The notes: generated by a model not told the origin, from the sequence alone. 16,030 nt of DNA from Coprinopsis marcescibilis (GCA_004369085.1 ML210429.1:1-16030), one strand, 5' to 3'; shown: positions 1 through 9,748, counted from the stretch's first letter. Program-made: numbers and translations.

Positions 1-26
1 TACTACAGCTACCTTGGTATCTATTC

Positions 27-3000
27 TTACACATTCGTGTGATTGAAAGCCGACTGTCCCTCCTTAACCAACCGCTTAAACCGCTTCTTGTAGGCCCGGT
101 TGCTGAACCGACACAGGTTTTTATCCAGGGTTCGTAATATCGCAGCATATTCCCGCGGTTTCTTGCTCAGTACATGGTGAAACGCGTGACTTCCAAGCCT
201 GTAATAGTCGTTAGCGACAGTAAGCAAACCCGAGATCTCCGTCCATACCAGAGCACAGCCAACTTTTTCGGGCTCCATGACACCTGATTCCTGTTATTCT
301 TTGTTTTCCTCGACGCCTGAGAGATGATAGAGGAGTAAGAGAATTCTATCGTGTTCTGGATCGTCTCTACGGCAGGTTGTCAGTTTTTTTTTTAGCCTCA
401 AAGCCCTTTAGACTCCTACTTACTGAACAGGAATGCGGGGTTTCCTTTGACTTTCAGGCCTCCTTCACGAATGTATTCATTCATCTTCATCGCAGCCAGC
501 AGGAAGTTCTGGTATATGTTTAGGTAGACTGTGTATTCAGAGTTGAGCTCCGGATCAGAAAAGATAACGTGGTTCCTGGCTTGTCCCATTCTGGGGAATT
601 GTCAGCATCCGGCTTCAACCATCGGGCAACTAGCAACTCTTACAATAGCATCTTGTGGTCGAATGATGCGCCGGGGCGCCGACCACGGTCGATAGTCAGA
701 GTATTCTCAATACCTGTCGTGTGTTGAGTCTAACCTCATGGGCCTCAAGTAAATAGCTCACCCCACACGCTGTACCGAGAATAGTCCACGGAAACAGAAA
801 GGTCACGCATGTCGATCAAGTAACCGCACCACGGAAACTCTAACCACGGAATGATAATTGAGTTGGGATGCTGTCGTTTACAGCGGAGCACGTACTATTC
901 GACGATGGATCCACAATGTTCACTAATTCGGTTTGATCCTCAAAGTTTGTTAAGGTCTTCTCTTTAGAGATGAAACAGCCGTATTCAGGGTGTCCTGTGT
1001 AGTCCCCAACTGGTGAGCGCGAGGATATGGCAAGCTGGTGTAAATCGTACCCTTATTCATCATTTGGAGGAACCGCTTAGCTTTGGCAAGGTTCGTCGTA
1101 ACAAAGAGGTAGTCGTCGATCAACCTCATCAGGACCTATAAGGAATGAGGATTGTTGTCATTTTATGGAGTGAACTGGAACATCTAAACGCTCACACTCT
1201 CAGGATCTTCTGTAAACTTCATGTGCCTTTGCTCAAGATCCCCGTAAAAGAAGGAGCACAAGAGAGCCGATAACACTGAGCCTTGAGGTATACCGACTTT
1301 CTGTTTGTAATAATGGGGGCCAATCTGCGGGCCACAGTCAAACCAAGCGTAGTCGAATTTGGCAACATGCACCGTACCTTGACCATATTTTCCATAATGT
1401 GCTCCTCTAAAAGGGCTAGAATTTCCATCCTATTTGCCAGTGGGTACTTGGCTTGATCCACAAAGATGACATTTCTCAGCACGCTGGCAAGCTCAGTTGC
1501 GGTCTTCATGAAATGCACATTTTGCCCTGGTTTCTTCATTTGAGCACCATTAGGTATGCAAACATGCTGAGCTGCTTACCTTGGGGATAAGCCTTCTTGA
1601 CAAACGTTCGTTTGATTCTATTCGATGAAAAATGGACTTGGGTGTGTCGGTGCATGTTATACTTGTCCTAGATCTAGCATAAGCCTCGAGTGGATTGCAA
1701 GAGGGCCCCTACCCACCTCCGAAATGAGTTCCTTCAGAATCTGCAAAAGCTTCGGTTGATCGATGGTGTCGAAACAAGCTTGAACATCAAGTTTGACGAA
1801 GTACAAATGAGGTCTGCATCAATCCACAATTTGAGTATATATATAAATTCAGACAATGAACGGACTCACAAGCTCCCATTGGAATCTTTGCGCAATTGAC
1901 TCTTGAAGGCCTTTAAGTTGGCGTGGACCTCATCAGATCCGAATACAGATGCACCCATGCGTTCAATCCGAACGTTCTAATGCAAGGTTAAATGATGGTG
2001 CACAGTGATAAGAGGGTTGAAAGTCACCTTTTCGTATGTCAGAACGTTGAAAGCGGCTTGCAGCACCTGATTTATGGAGCGTTCCGTGACGCTAAAGTTA
2101 AAGCCCTGAAAGGCATGGCGGGTCAGCATGTGAATCGACAATCAAAGGGGTCATTTACAGCATTCACGACTTGCTTCTTGCGCAGGTTGATGATAGGGCG
2201 CACCCCAGTGTCTTTTGGGAGTAGTCGTACAAACGAGAATCCCAATGTACGCTGGCGGAGTATCTCTGCAGCCTCTTTCTGTGCACAGATTCAGTGACCC
2301 AATCACGAAATGAAGCAATCAACATACATCCGGTATCCGTTCAAACATACCATCCACCAACCGATCACTCAGAGGTGCACATAGCTCTTTCCAGTCATCG
2401 TGGCGAAAGTAGAGAATCTGGTTCCGAAACGCAGACGATTCTGTGATATAGAAAGTTGTCTTTCATGCGGTCAGTACATACTTCTTCAAGGAGAAAGCTA
2501 ACCGCACCTTCAACAAGGGCATCACAAACCCGTCGAAATACCAGAATAAGAACTCTTCAAGCAATTCGCGTCTTTTGAGAGAGTCTGAAACTGATACGCG
2601 GCCCTGTGCTATCGCCTTCTCGTTTGCCGGCGCAAGCCAGTCACAGGCAGCCGTGCTAAACCCTTGTAAAACATAGTGCAAGGATATGGTCTCGTAACGT
2701 CGACAAGTAATAAACCGTTTAACAGCTGGTGCCGGAGCAAACGGACATCAGAAACAGCCAAGATGCTTAGAAACCGACGGCAAACCTTTGAGAATGTGCA
2801 GGAAGTTGGCCTTATTGCCCCAAAACGACATCGGAATGACGGCCTTAGTGACTAGTGCCACGTATCGAAACACCTCAGTGTAACTGCATACGAATTCTAT
2901 GAATCGAGGTTTGATTTGAGCGTGTTCTTTGGCTTGCGTTAGCCCAAAAGGTACAATTGGACGTCCTAAAGAGTCGATGGATGTATCATTCAGTCGTAAT

Positions 3001-4678
3001 GAGGGTTGTGTCTCCAACTGTATTGACGTCTCCGAAACTAGCTCCTGTGGAAATGTTACACAGCCATTCGTAGAATGCGAAGAAGCGAAATACTTGCCAG
3101 TATGATGCTGCTGTCAATCTTCTTTCCATCCTCCATAGGTATCTATGGCCAGTCAGACAAATATCGACCATAAGACACAAGAGCTCGCCTTGGAAGGACA
3201 GGCCAAATCCCGAAGCGCCTTGTATCCACATTTTCCGTGGTGCCATAGAAGTTTATCTATTAGAGATAAAACATCTTTGAGCCGCTTAGGCGTCTTACAG
3301 GGTCCCTTTCTCTGGCCACCATATAAAGTCAACTACCAGACGGCGTATGAGTCAAAGGAGTTCTTACCTGAATATCACCGTCCCTATCCAGATAGTCTGG
3401 GTATATGAACGACTCTTTCTTGACCGAGTACATTTGAAACGGTGTACTCAACCCATATTGGCCGGGAAAGATGTACTTCGATACATGTCTAGCATGTTCG
3501 GCTTGTTTTCTTTCGCTCGGATCTTCATAAACTCCAGCAGCGACACCAGCTTTAGCATAAGCGGGTTTCAGGCGATTTAGGATATCTGGCGTTAATTCAG
3601 TCAGGGTATCACGAGTCCAAGGAAATGACCAACGAGCAACAGGGAGACCGACAACTACATGGTTCGTCTTCGGGATCACGCAAGGCCGCGAGTATAGTAG
3701 CCTAGCTCTCGAGAAAAGCAGATCTGCAGGCGATATCCTGCGCGAAGTTGGTAAAAGGAGGATCAGATTGACTGCTGAACATTACTTTGTGATTTTAACA
3801 TCTGGAGGCAGCAGAAACTTTGCGGGTTTCATGAGCCTCGGCCTCTTATGTGGTGGGGATCCGGATTCTGACTCGGCTTCAGACAAAGGTAGCGGTCGCT
3901 TGAGTAAACGTATATTTGTGGCAGGGTTGGCTGAAGTCTTGCCGAGCAGCCCTTTGGTCAACGGAACGAGAAAGACAACAGGCTCGCCTGTGACTTGACA
4001 TAGACAGCCATTCGGCAAAGGCACAAAAATGGAGGTTTCGCTGAGTAAATGCAGCATTGCGCCCACGCCGATCCTAAGGCGCGTAGTGTTTGGTTTGGCT
4101 AAGAAATTATTATTACTAGCAGGATGCGCACCGAAAGAGCAAATCATCCCATTCTGAGGCTCGCAAGGCCGCGACAACCGTGTTTCTGAATGAAGGGGCC
4201 ACTGAGAATCCTTCGGCCTTGCCTCCCAGCTTCAGTAGTCCTAAGTTAGGATGGAACCTTGATATAGGTAGCAAACGAACGTACCAGACGATAGCCCATG
4301 GTAAGCACATTTTGGCATTTCTGTCTTTGCTTCAAGATCTGAACCTGAGCCTGATTAACAACCTATGGCACAAGTCATGTTAGACCTTCAGCCCGATAGA
4401 AAGACAGTCTGTCAGTTTCTGACCTCGGCCATGCCAAAGTGAGGTGGATCGACATTGAAGGGCTTGAGCGACTTTTCTGTTCTAGACGTTGCTACAATCG
4501 TATTGGATATATATTCCCTGTACTCGTCGTCATCGTTCGCGGTGTCCAGAATTGGCGCGTTGACGATGCCGAGCAGATAATCCTTCAGCGTTTGGACATT
4601 TGGGTAACATTTCTGCAGAAGGTTCGTCGTTACGGTCTGTTGTCTATGTTCATTGCGGTTCATATATTCAGTTTGCAT
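27..4678 (-). CDS. TERT: Telomerase reverse transcriptase (TERT), complete, about 25 exons
   Basis: Catalytic subunit of telomerase, which copies its RNA template onto chromosome ends in the nucleus. Exons read 4678-4424, 4362-4285, 4229-4132, 4073-3786, 3737-3634, 3585-3368, 3311-3177, 3142-3094, 3037-2786, 2725-2508, 2459-2328, 2278-2159, 2105-2028, 1976-1870, 1813-1717, 1661-1580, 1526-1378, 1324-1196, 1135-1051, 994-896, 839-762, 713-644, 590-424, 366-249, 198-27, giving about 1125 residues without a stop. TEN-like region: NVLTMGYRL (103-111) and GAMLHLLSETSIFV (about 148-161). Basic KRPRL (220-224) may be a nuclear signal. RNA-binding region: CP-type HVSKYIFPGQYGLSTPF (308-324), QFP-type block 451-482, T motif 544-574. 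RT motifs: 1/2 SFVRLLPKDTGVRP (624-637), A KLDVQACFD (Asp720), B' GIPQGSVLS (831-839), C RLIDDYLFVTT (Asp870/871), D 897-905, E FPWCGYLIDM (926-935). The catalytic Asp triad is intact. The ATG at 4678 is the first in the frame. Exons near 3177-3037 are the least certain. Confidence 0.93.
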
Positions 4679-4988
4679 TGATGGAAGACCTCTTAAGACA
4701 TTTGGCTGTCCCTGAAGTCGAGTTTTGAATGTCGAACGCGGTGGTAGTGAGCAGTGAGCAGTGAGCACTTCGGCAGATGCCAAACTTCAAAGGCTAGCCG
4801 CTAAAGGGATGAGCGTGACAATGATACCAGGTCACATGACAGACCGCAGGTCGCGCCTGCGTTTGATCCGGTCATATCGGTCGGTGACGACATTGCGGGA
4901 ACTCGACCGAATCTTGTCCTTCGCATAAACTGAACTAACGTTCTCTGACTCTTCTGTGTGAGATACATCTTCAGCATTCTCTTGCACT
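4679..4988. promoter_or_regulatory. Shared divergent promoter region between TERT and the Ca3427-like gene
   Basis: Only 310 bp separate the two start codons, which point away from each other, so both promoters and 5' UTRs must lie here unless an unseen upstream exon exists. I see no convincing TATA box. The TERT side contains a 7-nt tandem repeat (4746-4767). The TERT reading frame stays open to about 4783, but with no ATG beyond 4678. A promoter function is inferred from gene orientation only. Confidence 0.5.
4746..4767. repeat. Three tandem copies of AGTGAGC
   Basis: The 7-nt unit AGTGAGC occurs three times head to tail, followed by one extra A. It lies in the presumed TERT 5' UTR or promoter. 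It could be a simple microsatellite or a clustered protein-binding site; the sequence does not distinguish these. Confidence 0.8.
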
Positions 4989-6378
4989 ATGGTCCTGCGT
5001 GTAGGCTACGGTGAGTCTCGCTGAGCTGCGGTTAAAGTGCACCTGGTTGACAGCTCAAAACTCAATCACAGTTCGAGAGCACTTTTCCAGCCCACTTCTG
5101 CAACTTTCAGAGGAGGATGGCGGAAAGACGTTCACCCTGGTGGAATGCCCAAGTAAGACAGAAGATACAACTTCCCCGAAATATATTCGAATGCCTTTCT
5201 GCAAAAAGGCGGCACTGGGCAGCTTATTTCCAGGCTTACGGACGACGAAATCGACATTGCGATGTACGATGCTCGATCTGCAATCGTCATCTCCGATAGC
5301 TGATAGTCAACCAGCGCACTGACCGATGCCTTGATTACTGGCATTGCAAAGGGGTCAAAGGCCTACAAGTTGGTGGGCAGCTTTGTGGCCACTCCTCTGA
5401 ATTGGTATGTTTCTGGAAATTTTATATTCTTATTGCGGTACCGACTCGGACACCCTGTAACTAGGGCTGTTATTACCAGTACATCGACAGAATTCAAAGA
5501 CATTACCGATTTGCAGGACACCACCCTCGGAATATCTCGATACGGAAGGTTCAAGTCCTCGTTTGAAAGCTTAGACGATACTCGCTCATGCAACCTTTTG
5601 CAGTGGAAGTCAGATCATGGCCTATGTTATGGCTCTTCAACAAGGCTGGCCAACGGACAACCTCAAATTTCAGAGTACGCTCCTTAACTTGACGAGCGCG
5701 TCCAGTACAGGCGTTCATGTCTCCCTTTACATAGTCAATAACGATATCCATGGCTTGATCGATTCGGTGAACGACGGAACAACCAGTGCTTTTATGTGGG
5801 AATGGTTCACAACCAAGCCATTTGTAGATGCTGGGAAAGCACGATTTGTGAGTCTGTCCCACTTTCCATCTTTGTACTCTAATATCTCTTTCAACCATTT
5901 CAGATTGGCTCTGTTCCTACTCCTTGGCCTTCGTGGCTCATTGCTGCGAATCCTGATCGTGCTCAGCCAGCGGCAGTATCTAAATTCCTGAATGGGCTGA
6001 CCAAGTACATCCGGGAATTCGACTCGAAGAAGAGCCGCGAGAAGATCAACATCGAGTTTATCAAGGAGAAGTTTGGCTATCCTGAGGAAGATATCAAGGT
6101 GAGTCTCGCTGTACCTACGTGTCCGTAGAGTGTCGTCCATCTCAACCATTTATGATAGGCTTGGTTGAAGACAGTTCGATATCCAGAGAGCTGCTCACAG
6201 ATACCTCAATCTGTCTTAATAGACACACTCGGGTGGGTTTCAACCTCTCGTTTATAAGCTTTGAAAGATTAAAGAATCGTGCTGTAGCGTTTTGGAGAAG
6301 GCAGGAGTGGTTACGCCACCTTCCGGGGGTTTCAATGTCAACAACTTCATTAGCGAGGACGTTGTGAAACTGACCTGA
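4989..6378 (+). CDS. Ca3427-like periplasmic-binding-protein type 2 fold protein
   Basis: Exons 4989-5010, 5072-5152, 5209-5263, 5315-5404, 5465-5548, 5604-5674, 5735-5847, 5904-6098, 6159-6232, 6288-6378 join into 291 residues. The product starts MVLRVGYVREHFSSPLLQL and continues through SGTGQLISRLTDDEIDIAIA, a GIAKGSKAYKLVGSF block, TPLNWAVITSTS, ISRYGSGSQIMAYVMALQQG, a TSAFMWEWFTTKPF block, and GSVPTPWPSWLIAANPDRA to the C-terminal NNFISEDVVKLT. This order matches the fungal family named after Candida Ca3427, which has the fold of bacterial ABC-transporter substrate-binding proteins (NMT1/sulfonate-binding type). I see no signal peptide or membrane segment, so it is probably cytosolic; ligand and role are unknown. 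The first coding exon is only 22 nt. The introns are 51-61 nt with good donors, apart from a GTTCAA donor at 5549. The gene is divergent from TERT and convergent with the TPR gene. All ten exons keep one frame, so I rate it intact. Confidence 0.9.
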
Positions 6379-6548
6379 TCCCAAGTAAAGATCGTGCCAA
6401 CGTTCTGTAAAGTAAGAGCTACCATTTATACAAAGATGAATAAAGTCAGTCATTTCCTTTGAAGTGAGACTGAGGCGCTGAAATTACATGAAAACAAGCA
6501 TGGTACGAGTGGACAAAAGAGAAAGCCACCAAGGCCCACATCAATTCA
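6379..6548. other. Intergenic space between two convergent genes
   Basis: The stop codons of the Ca3427-like gene (plus) and the TPR gene (minus) face each other across 170 bp, which must hold both 3' UTRs. I see no further gene here. Confidence 0.6.
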
Positions 6549-7584
6549 CTACGCTGGAACAGGTGTACCGTCCGACTCATTACCGAGTGCTCCTTTGGCC
6601 TTTTCCTTGTTGAGGAAGCCTAGCAACACCTCAGTTTAGCTCCAGTATTTCACTTGGACGGTGTGAGTTCATTACCTTTGAGTTTTTGTTTGTGAACCTT
6701 TTCTCGTGCCTGGTCGATAACTCGGAGGCGCACGATTTCCTGGTCGCAGATCGCAACATCTATACATGGGCTCATTAGCCTTGCTATGGATATATTCATC
6801 AGTAGCTCACCAGTCGGGTTCTTCTTCTTTATGTCCTCCAAAATCTTGACAGCTTTTTCGAAGAATCCTTGTTCTCCCAAAGCCTTGCCTTTGCGGAACA
6901 TAGCTTTATAGTTGTTTTCATTCTTCTTGAGTGCCTGGTTGGAAGGTGGTGAATGAGGTTTGGTTACGGCTTTGAGATAGTAGGAATTTGGTAGCACCTT
7001 GTCCGCAGTATCGACAGCTCGTGCCCAATTCTGGTTCTTCAAGTGGCAGGCCGACATGTTTGCATAAATCTTCTCGAGAAGTTCGTCTACCTATTATAGG
7101 GTTAAGTTGGAGATTCTAGATGCATTAACAAAAGGAACGGTACCTCCGTCTTTTCCTTGGCATCCTTGTCTTTAGCTTCGTCGGACGACACTGGAGCTGA
7201 GGCCATTCCAAGACTTTGAAGGGCGTTTCTGAAGAAAAAGTATATGAAGCACATGAAGATCGGAGAATATAGCTCTCAACCGTATACTTACTTGTCCAAT
7301 CCGTGCAGGTACATCAGAGACTACATGCTCATCACTGAGCATACCGCTACGAACCACTGAATTGGATAAAGAGCAATACCTGATGATATGATCCCAAAGC
7401 TGAAACGAGTCAGACGTTAATAAGAATGTTTGAGCAACACATACACACCTTCTTTGACCTTTCCAGCTTTAAACGCCTGGTCACCGGTGTCCTTTAACTG
7501 CTTTGCAGTGTCCAACTTCTGTTGTACAGATATTACATGGGATGCTGGGGCGGCAGTAGCCGATGTCGATGATTCTGCGGACAT
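6549..7584 (-). CDS. Tetratricopeptide repeat (TPR) protein, TTC9/FKBP-TPR-like
   Basis: Exons 7584-7449, 7399-7380, 7320-7292, 7228-7144, 7090-6998, 6934-6811, 6759-6676, 6619-6549 give 213 residues with no stop. After a Ser/Ala-rich start (MSAESSTSATAAPASHV) come three TPR-like helix pairs: about 22-57 (GDQAFKAGKVKEALGSYHQS), 91-123 (YANMSACHLKNQNWARAVDT) and 125-157 (NYKAMFRKGKALGEQGFFEK). A charged helix, LRVIDQAREKVHKQKLKGFL, follows. This arrangement resembles the TPR part of FKBP-type immunophilins and TTC9 proteins, which commonly bind Hsp90-type C-termini. No peptidyl-prolyl isomerase domain is present, so it is probably a cytosolic adaptor; its partner is unknown. Exons 2 and 3 are only 20 and 29 nt, yet they complete TPR1. 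The intron at 6997-6935 happens to be in frame (63 nt), so retention would insert residues rather than stop translation. Confidence 0.85.
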
Positions 7585-7889
7585 TCCTGGTTCAACGAGG
7601 TTGCTAGGAGGAGGTAAAGATGCTCAAGGAGAAGGGGCGCGAAGGTCAAGTCTTTATCGATTCCAGTGGAACACTACAGAACACAAACAAGTTCAACCAA
7701 GTTGACGCGAATGGCTGGGCATGAATAGGGTCTTTATGATCGCGTCAGGGGCTGTGTGTATTAATTATTTGTTCCTAGCTCTCTAGCCCCTCTGGACCTA
7801 ACAATGGAGCAAACACTCTGCTCGCTGTTCGGAACGTCGTCCAGCACAGTTAGCAAGCCCCTCGTCGTCCTCATCGTCCTCATCTCCCC
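7585..7889. promoter_or_regulatory. Divergent promoter region between the TPR gene and the small membrane protein gene
   Basis: This 305-bp gap separates two start codons pointing away from each other. An AT-rich stretch near 7758-7775 (TATTAATTATTT) is the only TATA-like sequence and lies about 120 bp before the plus-strand ATG. An ATG at 7804, in another frame, could act as an upstream ORF if it is transcribed; it runs past the 7890 start. Confidence 0.4.
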
Positions 7890-8241
7890 ATGTCGTTACT
7901 CGCCAACATCGTTGGGTTCGCCACCTTCGGCCTGGCTGCTAGATTCGGCCAGCTCGCCATCCAACAACGCAACCTTATGTCCAGTACGTCCCGTCCCAGT
8001 TGTTACTCGTGCTCACCGGTCGGGTAGCTGACCTCTGTTTTTTTTTACTTTCTTACGCGCAGACCCCGGAGCACATATTATCGCAATGGGCGCATTTGGC
8101 TACGCTGGCTACTGGGCACACAAGTGGGACGTACGAGCAGCAGAAATCATTACGGACTCGCGTATTGAAATCGAGGAGAGGAGACGGAGGCAAATCGCCA
8201 AGGCTGAGGCTTTGAGTGCGAAGGCACTGGGTGAAGCGTGA
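7890..8241 (+). CDS. Small predicted membrane protein, possibly mitochondrial
   Basis: Two exons, 7890-7983 and 8063-8241, flank a 79-nt intron (donor GTACGT, acceptor GCGCAG) and encode 90 residues. The protein begins MSLLANIVGFATFGLAARFG, a hydrophobic segment at about 5-20. A second segment, HIIAMGAFGYAGYWAH, lies at about 36-51. A charged tail rich in Glu and Arg follows (ITDSRIEIEERRRRQIAKAE). Size, two short glycine/alanine-rich membrane helices and a charged C-terminal helix recall small accessory subunits of mitochondrial complex I such as fungal NUXM. I cannot confirm that from the sequence, and another small mitochondrial inner-membrane protein is equally possible. Frame closure and the hydrophobic pattern support a real gene. 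Confidence 0.75.
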
Positions 8242-8773
8242 AAGTCAGTTAAAATGACCGAATGGCTTCGACGGTCTACATACCTAGAGGTTTGTACTCC
8301 CTTCGTCCTGATTCGATGTCACTAAATGTTTACCCCGCAGATACAGTTCAACTTGGTTCTGCGTAGACAGGCACTAATATCAAACAATTCGCTGCAGGAT
8401 ACCGCAAAACAACGGGGCTATTGGGGGACATGCTCTGCAGTACGCCCTTATAACTTTTGGATTGAAACTCTGATATAATCGGTTCTAATCCATGCTCGGA
8501 AGAGTCGATGTAATCCAGATACTTGGCTTCTCAAGAATATACTTGCCATTGCCTTCGCGTCGATTCTTCGGGCAGCGCGGAAATCGAGAGCGTGAATCGG
8601 AAGGCATGTCCACCAGCCCTTCGACAGTCAGTGAACATGGTTTTACAGGATTGGACAACGGGTCGCTATTTTCGACTGTTGCAGAAGGTTGGGATTTAAG
8701 GTATGAATTACAGTGGGCATATTGAATAAAATCTACCGCGGAAACAGTGCCAGATATTCGAGTAACTTCCCGC
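8242..8773. other. Intergenic region with weak ORF candidates
   Basis: This 532-bp stretch lies between the small membrane protein gene and the stop of the minus-strand Asn/Gly-tail gene. It probably contains both 3' UTRs. Two plus-strand candidates are present: a spliced 59-codon frame from 8254 and an unspliced 77-codon frame at 8492-8725. Neither resembles a family I know. Confidence 0.5.
8254..8477 (+). CDS. Doubtful small spliced ORF, or a 3' UTR intron
   Basis: An ATG at 8254 opens MTEWLRRSTYLE (8254-8289). It is followed by an intron-like stretch 8290-8340 (GTTTGT donor, CACTAAAT branch-like sequence, CCCCGCAG acceptor). The reading then continues in frame, starting IQFNLVLRRQ, to a TAA at about 8475-8477. 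It starts only 12 nt after the stop of the preceding gene on the same strand, so an intron inside that gene's 3' UTR is at least as likely. The donor is weak and the product is not recognised. Confidence 0.2.
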
Positions 8774-9748
8774 TCATCGGTAGTAGACGTTATTATTATT
8801 GATCGTCCCGCTAGACATCACGGCGTTTCCACTTATAGTGCCAAAGTTCAGCGGGCCATTGGACCTGATGTCACCGTTGTAAACGACCGTGTTCTGTTGT
8901 AACTTGGGATCTCTGTCTGGATAGTGAATGAGCTCTGGTCAGCTTCTGAGGTGCGTATAAACCAAGACAAACTTACTGTTAACATAGGTTCTGGAATTGT
9001 CATTGTTGACATTGGTATGGGAAACGTTGTTCTGGTCGCGACCTACAGCGTTAACGGTGCTATTACTGAGGGTTGCTCCTGTGGACCCTGCGAGTACATT
9101 TGCCCGAGGGTGACTAGATGGACTCGGTTGCGCGGTTGGGACTGGGCGTGGCGAAGGAGCTGGGATGGGGGAGGATGAAGGCGTTGTCAAACCGACTGGA
9201 AGTTGGCCGGAAGTATCAGGAGTGGACAGAATCAAACCATGCCCTTCAAGTTGTGGTGTAGCAGTTGCGGATTGTGTCGTGTGTCCACTGACAACAGGTG
9301 CTGGTGGACTCTCTCGCACAGGTGTTACCGAAGAACGACGGTCCTGTGCGTGCGAACCAGGGGTAGGACCGACATCGTCAGTATCAAGATCGGCCGACGT
9401 TGGTGCGTCGATGGGAGGCGGGGTCCCATCGGTATCCGACTTCGTCTTTTTCTTTTTCTTCATCCAACTGGACTACAAAGAGTTAGGACATGGAAGGCGA
9501 GGATACCAATGCTGCTAAACGACTCACCAGGCGTAAGGGTGCTATTAGGAGTGGTGCAACAAAGTTAGATTGGTTTCCGAGCTTTCGAGGTGGGGCTGGC
9601 CTCACACTTGGGCTTAGTCGGAAGAACAGGCGTGTCGTTGGACTGCTTCGACCTCTTCCGACTGAACAGATCCTGAACATGAGCGTCATTTCAGCGCTCG
9701 GGAAAACGTAACAGACTTTGATTAGGGACATACCGAAACAGAAGTCAT
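8774..9748 (-). CDS. Ser/Pro-rich protein of unknown function with basic N-terminus and Asn/Gly-rich tail
   Basis: Exons 9748-9734, 9672-9606, 9541-9528, 9472-8977 and 8916-8774 join into 244 residues. Signals used: donors GTATGT, GTGAGG, GTGAGT, GTAAGT; acceptors TTCAG, AATAG, TGTAG, TCCAG; branch-like CTAAC in introns 2 and 3. Residues 1-50 are basic (MTSVSDLFSRKRSK, then MKKKKKTKS), possibly a nuclear signal. Residues 50-170 are low-complexity Pro/Ser/Thr and probably disordered. The last 75 residues are Asn/Gly-rich: STVNAVGRDQNNVSHTNVNN, then NGDIRSNGPLNFGTISGNAV, ending INNNNVYYR. Similar V-G-R-D-Q-N and N-x-G-x-I strings occur, as I recall, in agaricomycete NACHT/STAND-type proteins; this one has no nucleotide-binding domain. 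Its function is unknown. The 14-nt exon 3 is the weakest point; without it the frame hits a stop. An alternative start is the ATG at 9463. Confidence 0.65.

Noticed and set aside
1184..1372. Reverse transcriptase fragment suggesting a decayed retrotransposon or a frameshifted pseudogene
   Set aside because: The GIPQGSVLS and LIDDYLFVTT motifs are telomerase-type, and the apparent frame break at 1377-1325 is a 53-nt intron (AAG, GTACGG...CCGCAG, ATT) that restores the frame.
1690..1899. Plus-strand ORF
   Set aside because: It is antisense to TERT exons carrying motif A and has no family-like pattern.
5551..6149. Minus-strand ORFs of 115 and 140 residues
   Set aside because: They are reverse shadows of the Ca3427-like gene exons.
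7804..8031. Plus-strand ORF of 75 codons
   Set aside because: It overlaps the better-supported start at 7890 in another frame and runs into its intron; at most it is an upstream ORF.
8492..8725. Plus-strand ORF of 77 codons beginning MLGRVDVIQILGF
   Set aside because: No recognisable family and no splice or promoter support; it lies in the probable overlapping 3' regions of two genes.
9165..9568. Plus-strand ORFs of 117 and 121 codons
   Set aside because: They lie opposite the Ser/Pro-rich exon of the minus-strand gene and only reflect its biased composition.
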